This document shows positions 58,193 through 64,000 of a DNA stretch of 64,000 nucleotides, in pieces. The notes below the pieces were generated by a model. The model saw nothing but the letters and a program-made list of their open reading frames with translations. It ran no database searches and had not been told where the DNA came from. A program made the position numbers and the translations under genes. The stretch is from Molossus alvarezi (lineage: Eukaryota > Chordata > Mammalia > Chiroptera > Molossidae). The DNA lies in assembly GCA_037176705.1 (NCBI GenBank), contig CM073885.1, positions 93,186,501 through 93,250,500 of the forward strand, read 5' to 3'. Within the stretch, counting starts at the first letter, position 1, and every line of letters starts with the position of its first letter.

Positions 58193-59600
58193 TTGTCAGA
58201 GGCTGGGGAGCAGACATCCATCCCCAGGCAACAGAAGCAGAGACCAGCAGCTGAGACCCATCCCCAAAAACTACAGCAAAAGCTGAGCAGGAGCGGAGGG
58301 CCACAGGGCAGCAGTACTCCCCAGCCACCAGCTGCGGGACTTGGGGCTCCACAGAGGCCTGTGCAGTCCAGTAGCTCACAAGAGCAGTGGGAAGCCAGAA
58401 CCCTAGAGGAACTGATGCAATCCAGCTGCCCGTGGGTCCTGTGGGATACTGGGGCACCAGAGAAGCCTGTGCAACCCTGCAGCCCACAAGAACTATGGGA
58501 AGCCGGAGCTGGAGAGGGACTGGTATGATCCAGCTGCCGACCCATGGGAACTGTGGGGTGCTGGGGCATCAGAGAGACCTGTGCTACCCAGTAGCCCACA
58601 AGAGCAGTGGGAAGCCAGAGCTCCAGAGGAACTGGTACGATCCAGCTGTCTGCCCACAGGACCTGCAGGGTGCGAGGGCACCTAAGAGGCCTGTGCGACC
58701 CAGCAGGAACTGTGCAATCCAGTTACCTGCAGGACCTGCAGGGTACTGGGGCACCAGAGAGGCCTGTGAGACTCAGCTGCGCACAAGATAGGCATAAAGG
58801 ATGTGAAAATGGAGGCGGAGTGAATAGAAGCTACACAGAAAATTTCCCATGACCAAACAGGAATTACAACTAAAATAAAGACAAATCCTCGGATAAAAAA
58901 AAGCAACATTAAAGCAGTAGGACAGGACCATACAACTGGGGACACTGGTAGGATCTGCAGAGGTGCGAGAGGGTGGCGGACTGGGAGCCCATGGACAGCA
59001 GCAGTCTTAGCTGTGAGCAGCGCCCTTGGGGAATAAAGACCAAGCAAACTCCACAGCACAGAGAGCCAGGACAGAGCATTAAAATAGCCACAGCCATTTA
59101 TCTGGGGGCTATGGCAAAGGGAGGGCAGCCTGGGCTGGAACTCTGTGGGGACAACCGGCATTTGGAGGGCACTCAGAGTTTTTGCTGAGTTGCGGACACA
59201 AAGGACAGTGGCCAGTGTGCTCCTTCCCAGAGCTGTGGGGAAAAGCAACAGCTACACCCTGGGAGATTCAGCTTTTCCCAGGTGAGGCAAAGAAATGCAA
59301 ATTGAGACTTATTAACAACCAGCATCTATCCCACCCTCTGGAAATCCTCTTATGTAGAACACCAGGGCTACAGTCCAAGGCACTGAGTAACTAAAACTAA
59401 TAGCCACCAAGAAAAGGCTAGAGGATAATGGAACCTTTCCTGGGCTTGAAAATCTACCCAGGAATGTAAGATTTGACAGTGGTGTTTAATGTGGGCCCAC
59501 GCAGGCTCATCCAAACCCAGTAGAGGGAGCCACAAACAGCAGAACACCAACACCCACAGGGAAAATTTGGCAGGCTCCAAAACTCACTGAGATAGCCAAA
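58193..59600 (+). promoter_or_regulatory. L1 5' UTR / presumed internal promoter region
   Basis: By position, this region upstream of ORF1 should hold the L1 internal pol II promoter. It is GC-richer and poor in stop codons on both strands, which explains several long chance frames (111, 134 and 148 residues around 58153-58791, and 188 residues on the minus strand at 58682-59248). It includes the tandem array at 58363-58767. Promoter activity is inferred from the family and not shown by any core element I can point to. Confidence 0.6.
58363..58767 (+). repeat. Tandem monomer array in the L1 5' UTR (about 112-bp units)
   Basis: Units can be phased on the phrase ending AGAGGCCTGT or a variant. 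They are 58363-58470 (108 bp), 58471-58582 (112 bp), 58583-58694 (112 bp) and 58695-58767 (73 bp, internally shortened). A partial related unit lies upstream, ending at 58362. Each full unit contains CAGTAGCCCACAAGA-like sequence, GGGAAGCC(A/G)GA, GA(C/A)TGGTA(T/C)GATCCAGCTG-like sequence and GGGGCA(C/T)CAGAG-like sequence. Units are diverged from each other by scattered substitutions. Confidence 0.85.
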
Positions 59601-60496
59601 ATGGTGAAACAAAGAAACAAATCCCAAATGAAAGAACAAGAGAACTCTATAGAAGATGAGATAAATGAAATGCAGTTAAGCAAATCATCAGAGAAAGAGT
59701 TCAGAGCCATGATCTTGAGGAAGCTAAACAGCACAAGTAAGAACATCAGCACCATGAGTAAAGATATAGAAACATTGAAAACCAACCAAATAGAAATAAA
59801 GAATGACATAGCAGAAATTAAGAACACATTGGAAGGACTAACCAGCAGAGTAGAGGAAGCTGAGGACCGTATCAGTGAATTAGAAGACAGGGTAGAAAAA
59901 ATCAAGCAATCACAAAACCAAAAGGAAAAAACGATTAAAAAACAGGAAGAAAGCTTAAGAGAACTGCAGGACAACTGGAAATGTAATAACATTCACATCA
60001 TAGGAGTGCCAGAAGAGGAAGAAAATGGGCAAGGATTAGAGAATACATTTGAAGGAATAGTGACGGAAACCTTTCCTAACTTGGTGAAGGAAGAAGGCAT
60101 TCAAGTTCAAGAAGCACAGAGAGCCCCAAGTAAGAAGAACCCAAACAGGCCCACACCAAGACACATAGTAATTAAAATGCCAAAAAATTAAAGACAAAGA
60201 GAGAATCCTAAAGGCAGCAAGAGATAAGGAACGGGTTACCAAGAAAGGAAACTCCATAAGGCCCTCAGTTTACTTCTCAAAAGAAACACTACAGGCCAGA
60301 ATGGAGTGGCATGAAGTAATCAATGTCATGATAAACAAGGATCTGAATCCAGTACTACTCTACCCCGCAAGGCTATCATTCAAAATAGAAGGTCAAATAA
60401 AGAGGTTCTCAGACAAAAAAAAAAAAAATAAAAAGGCTAAGGGAATATGTTAACACCAAACCAGCATTGCAAAATATGCTAAAACAACTGCTGTAA
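59601..60496 (+). pseudogene. L1 ORF1 pseudogene (ORF1p RNA-binding chaperone)
   Basis: ORF1p binds LINE RNA as a trimer and assists target-primed reverse transcription. The ATG at 59601 has a good context (A at -3, G at +4). The intact first 196 codons show a charged N-terminus, a heptad-rich coiled coil at about residues 45-120 (for example SRVEEAEDRISELEDRVEKI), then the RRM start NNIHIIGVPEEE near residue 129 and the C-terminal-domain motif NRPTPRHIVIKMP near residue 181. The frame then breaks at an A run (60182-60187, one A too many for the family frame). The remaining C-terminal domain continues in another frame, meets a 13-A run at 60415-60427, and the family-type end (MLKQLL, TAA) is at 60494-60496. 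Both breaks lie in homopolymers. Confidence 0.92.
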
Positions 60497-60541
60497 TTAG
60501 TAGAAGAAATAGGAAGAAAAATATAACCACACTAAACAAAA

Positions 60542-63500
60542 ATGGCAGTAAATAAGTACATATCATTTATCTCCTTAAATGTGAAAGGTTTGAATGCTCT
60601 GATAAAAATACACAGAGTGGCTGACTGGATAAGAAAGCATGACTGACATATAAGTTGTTTACAAGAAACCCACCTCACAACAAAAGACTCATATAAGTTG
60701 AAACTGAAGGAATGAAAAAAAAATCTTCCCAGCAAACAAAAAGAAAAAAAAGCTGGGGTAGCAATACTCATATCTGATAAAGAAGATTTCAAAATGAAGG
60801 CCATAACTAGAGACAAAGAAGGCCACTACATAATATTGAAAGAATCTATCCAACAGAAAGATATAACCTTGGTAAAAATATATGTACCCAATATAAGAGC
60901 ACCAAAATATATTTAAAAATCTTCTGGAGGACTTCAAAGGAGAAATCAACAGCAATATAATCATAGCAGGGGATTCAACACCCCGCTGACATCACTGGGT
61001 AGATATTCTAGACAAAAAATTAACAAGGAAACACAGACTCTAAATGAAGCGCTAAATCAAATGGATTTAATAGATATCTACAGAGAATTATACCCCAAAA
61101 GTGTAGAATTCACATTCCTCTCAAGTGCACATGGAACATTCTCAAAGATAGACCACATGTTAGGGCACAAACTAAGTCTCTACAAGTTCAAGAAGATTAA
61201 AATCATATCAAGCATCTTCTCAGATCACAATGGTATAAAACTAGAAATCAATTGCAACAAGAACATGCAAAGACATTTGAAAACATGGAGGCTAAATAGC
61301 ATGATATTGAACAATGAATGGGTTACCAAGGAGATCAAGGAAGAAATTAAAATCTTCCTTGAAACCAATGAAAATGAACACAACACACACAACCCAAAAT
61401 CTATGGGATGCAGCGAAAGCAGTTCTGAGAGGGAAGTTCATAGCACTACAGGTCTACCTCAAGAGGTGAGAAAAATTTCTAATAGACCATCGAACCTCAC
61501 AACTTAAAGAACTAGAAAGTAAACAAAAAGAAAACCCCAGAGCAAATAAAAGCAAGGAAATAGTAAAGATCAGAGCAGAAATAAATGACATGGAGACCAA
61601 AAAGAACAATTCAAAGGATCAATGAAATAAAGAGTTTGTTCTTTAAAAAGATAAACAAGATTGATGGACCCTTAGCTAAACTCACCAAGAAACAAAGAGA
61701 GAGAACCCAAATACACAAAATAGAAATGAAAAATGAGAAATAATTACTGACACCACAGAAATACAAAGGATTGTTAACAAATATTATGAACAATCACACG
61801 GCAACAGATTCAACAATCTAAGCAAAATGGACAAATTTCTAGAAACACATAGTCTCCCCAAACTGGACTGGGAAGAGACAGAAAACTTGAACAAACCAAT
61901 AACAACTAAAGAAGTTGAAGATATAATCAACACTCTCCCAGCGAACAAAAGCCCAGGCCCGCATGGCTTCACGGGGTAGTTTTACAGAACATTCAAAAAA
62001 GAACTAACACCCATTCTCCTCAAACTATTTCAAAAAATTCAAGAAGAAGAAAGACTTCCAAACTCTTTCTATGAGGTCTCCATAATTCTAATTCCAAAAC
62101 CAGAAAAAGACACTACCAAGAAAGAAAACTACATGCCAATATCCCTGATGAACATAGATGTCAAAATCCTGAACAAAATACTAGCAAATCAGATCCAGCA
62201 ATACATCAAAATAAATTATTCACCATTACCAAGTGGGATTCATTCTAGGGATGCAAGGCTGGTACAATATTCACAGATCCATAAATGTGATACACCACAT
62301 AAACAAAATGAAAGATAAAAATCATACGATCATATCAATAGACGCTGAAAAAGTATTCGACAAAATCCAGCACCCATTTCTGAAAAAAAAAATGCTCAGC
62401 AATGTGGGAATAGAGGGATCATATCTTGACATAATAAAGGCCATATAGAAAGTCCTACAGCCAATGGCATACTCAATGGGCAAAAACTATGAGCATTTCA
62501 CTTAAGAACAGGAACAAGACAAGGATACCCACTTTCTTTACTCTTATTTAACATAGTACTGGAAGTTTTAGCCATAGCAATCAGACAGGAAGAAAAAAAT
62601 AAAAGGGATCTAAATTGGAAAGGAGGAAGTTAAACTGTCATTATTTGCAGATGACATGATACTATACATAGAAAGCCCCAAAGGCTCCATCAAAAATTTC
62701 TAAACTTAATAAGTGAATTTGGCAAAGTAGCAGGATACAAAATTAATGCCAAGAAATTGATGGCATTCTTATACAGCAATGATAAACTCACAGAAAGAGA
62801 AACTAAAAAAAAATCCCATTTACCATTGTGGCACAATAATTAAGATACCTGGGAATAAACTTAACCAAAGAAATAAAGGACCTATTCTCAGAAAACTACA
62901 GGTCATTGAAAAAAGAAATAGAGGAAGGTATAAAAAAGTGGAAGCACATACCTTGTTCATGGATTGGAAGAATTAACAGCATTAAAATGCCCTTACTACC
63001 CAAAGCAATCTATACATTCAATGCAGTCCCCATCAAAATACCAATGACATACTTCACAGAACTAGAACAAATACTTCAAAAGTTCATATGAAAACAAAAA
63101 GACTTCGAATAGCCACAGCAATCTTGAAAAAGAAGAACAAAGTTGAAGGCACCACATTACCAGATTTCAAGTTATATTACAAAGCCACTGTAATAAAAAC
63201 AGCCTGGTACTGGCACAAGAACAGGCAGAATGATCAATGGAACAGAATAGAGAACTCAGAAATGGACCCAAGACAATATGCTCAATTAATATTTGACAAA
63301 GGTGGGAAGAACATGCAGTGGAGTAAGGACAGCCTCTTTAATAAATGGTGTTGGGAAAATTGGACAGCTACATGCAAAAAAGTGAAGCTAGGCCATCAAC
63401 TTACACCATACACAAGAATAAACTCAAAATGGATAAAAGACTTAAATGTAACTCATGAATCCATAAAAATCCTACAAGAAAATGTAGGCAACAAAACTGC

Positions 63501-64000
63501 AGACATTATACACAGCAGAATTTTCACTGATACATCACCTAAGGCAACAGAAACAAAGGAGAAGATGAACACATGGGACTATATCAAACTAAAAAGCTTC
63601 TGCACAACAAAAGATACAATCATCAAAATGGAAAGGCAACCTACTGTATGGGAGAGCATAATTGCCAACGATACATGAGATAAGAGGTTAATTTCCAATA
63701 TATAGAGAGTGTTCATACAACTCAACAAAAGGAAGACAGAGAACCCGATTAAAGAATGGGCAGAGCAACTAAATAGACACCCCTCCAAACAGGACATACA
63801 AATGGCTAAGAGACATATGAAGAAATGTTTAACATCACTAATTATCAGAGAGATGCAAATTAAAACAATAATGAGGTATCACCTCACACCTGTCAGAATG
63901 GCCGCCATCGACAAATCATCAAACAAGTGTTGGCGAGGGTGTGGAGAAAAGGGGACTCTAGTACACTGCTGGTGGGAATGCAAACTGGTGCAGCCACTAT
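60542..64000 (+). pseudogene. L1 ORF2 pseudogene (endonuclease and reverse transcriptase), partial at window edge
   Basis: ORF2p nicks target DNA and reverse-transcribes LINE and SINE RNA. From the ATG at 60542 the endonuclease begins ISFISLNVKGLN (catalytic Asn region), then QETHLT at 60662, and SDHNGIKLEI at 61220 (catalytic Asp-His). The GDFN motif is broken by a missing base near 60971. Stops interrupt the frame at 60644 and elsewhere. The reverse transcriptase FADD box is intact at 62645-62656. The longest surviving frame, 63088-63678, covers the post-RT region ([35 protein letters not shown]). A CX3CX7HX4C zinc-knuckle (CWRGC...H...C) is at 63928-63981. Roughly the last 120 codons expected for the family are outside the window. 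Confidence 0.93.

Larger units (their letters stand above)
58190..64000 (+). mobile_element. Long L1 LINE, sense, running off the right edge
   Basis: A near-full-length L1 starts around 58190 (left boundary uncertain). Its 5' region of about 1.4 kb is GC-richer than the surroundings and holds a tandem repeat array. ORF1 begins at 59601 and ORF2 at 60542. The zinc-knuckle at 63928 is about 1,129 codons after the ORF2 start, close to its place in human L1 ORF2p, so there is no large internal deletion. No VES SINE has inserted into it, whereas the neighbouring HAL1 has two. Frameshifts and stops in both ORFs show it is dead. The 3' UTR and target duplication lie outside the window. Confidence 0.93.

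Noticed and set aside
58387..58791. 134-codon sense open frame in the L1 5' region
   Set aside because: It runs through tandem units of 112 bp, which is not a multiple of three. Each unit is therefore read in a different frame, so conservation as protein is not plausible. The openness comes from stop-poor GC-rich sequence.
1..64000. Helitron, piggyBac-like or other recent bat DNA transposons
   Set aside because: I looked for the typical termini I remember from vesper bats and saw none. The only DNA elements recognised are old (MER5A-like, Tigger-like, and a doubtful one at 19235).
1..64000. A previously undescribed multi-gene system
   Set aside because: No host coding genes or operon-like arrangement are present. 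The organised sequences are retrotransposons and other repeats.

Overview
This is a noncoding, repeat-dominated stretch of a placental mammal genome, almost certainly a bat. The best evidence is at least sixteen copies of a tRNA-derived SINE of the VES type. Their heads read GCCCTGGCCGG...GGCTCAGTGG on one strand or the other, and their 3' parts are CT-rich with an A tail. As I know it, this SINE family is a bat hallmark. Several copies have perfect or near-perfect target-site duplications, so the family was active fairly recently in this lineage. The species cannot be fixed. I saw no Helibat, piggyBac-like or other recent DNA transposon typical of vesper bats. I found no host protein-coding exon, rRNA, tRNA, snRNA or CRISPR array. 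The base composition is AT-rich throughout, as in an intergenic or deep intronic region.

Layout. 1-10 kb: mostly unassigned AT-rich DNA with an hAT-type MER5A-like element, one VES SINE, an L2 piece, a MIR piece and a GT microsatellite. 10-21 kb: a TGTATTAG-type LTR-like element carrying a GATA microsatellite, an old L1 tail, a MaLR piece, a second L1 tail, a probable ERV LTR, five VES SINEs, a 104-bp L1-derived mini-insertion, and a 2.7-kb antisense L1 ORF2 fragment that two VES SINEs have split. 21-30 kb: MaLR, L2 and VES pieces, including a head-only VES. 30-42 kb: the least repetitive part, with MIR, MLT1-like and L2 pieces and a Tigger-like DNA element that interrupts the L2. 42-53 kb: MIR, L1 and L2 pieces, two of them split by VES copies, plus two LTR-like elements. 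53.1-56.9 kb: a near-complete HAL1 (half-L1) element interrupted by two VES copies. 58.2 kb to the right edge: a long sense-strand L1 with a 5' region holding a tandem array of about 112-bp units, a broken ORF1 and a broken ORF2. It runs off the window.

The only recognisable protein-coding sequences are retrotransposon pseudogenes: the HAL1 ORF1 and the L1 ORF1 and ORF2. In the two LINEs the 5' region is the expected promoter. ORF1 would encode the RNA-binding chaperone, and L1 ORF2 the endonuclease and reverse transcriptase on which the nonautonomous SINEs depend for their mobility. All visible frames are broken, so neither element looks autonomous. Repeat names are from memory of consensus sequences, not from a database search. 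Subfamily names are withheld where I was unsure. I did not find a novel multi-gene system here. The most interesting signals are retrotransposon structures: the L1 5' monomer array, the half-L1 junction, unusual SINE ends, and the tiny polyadenylated L1 fragment.
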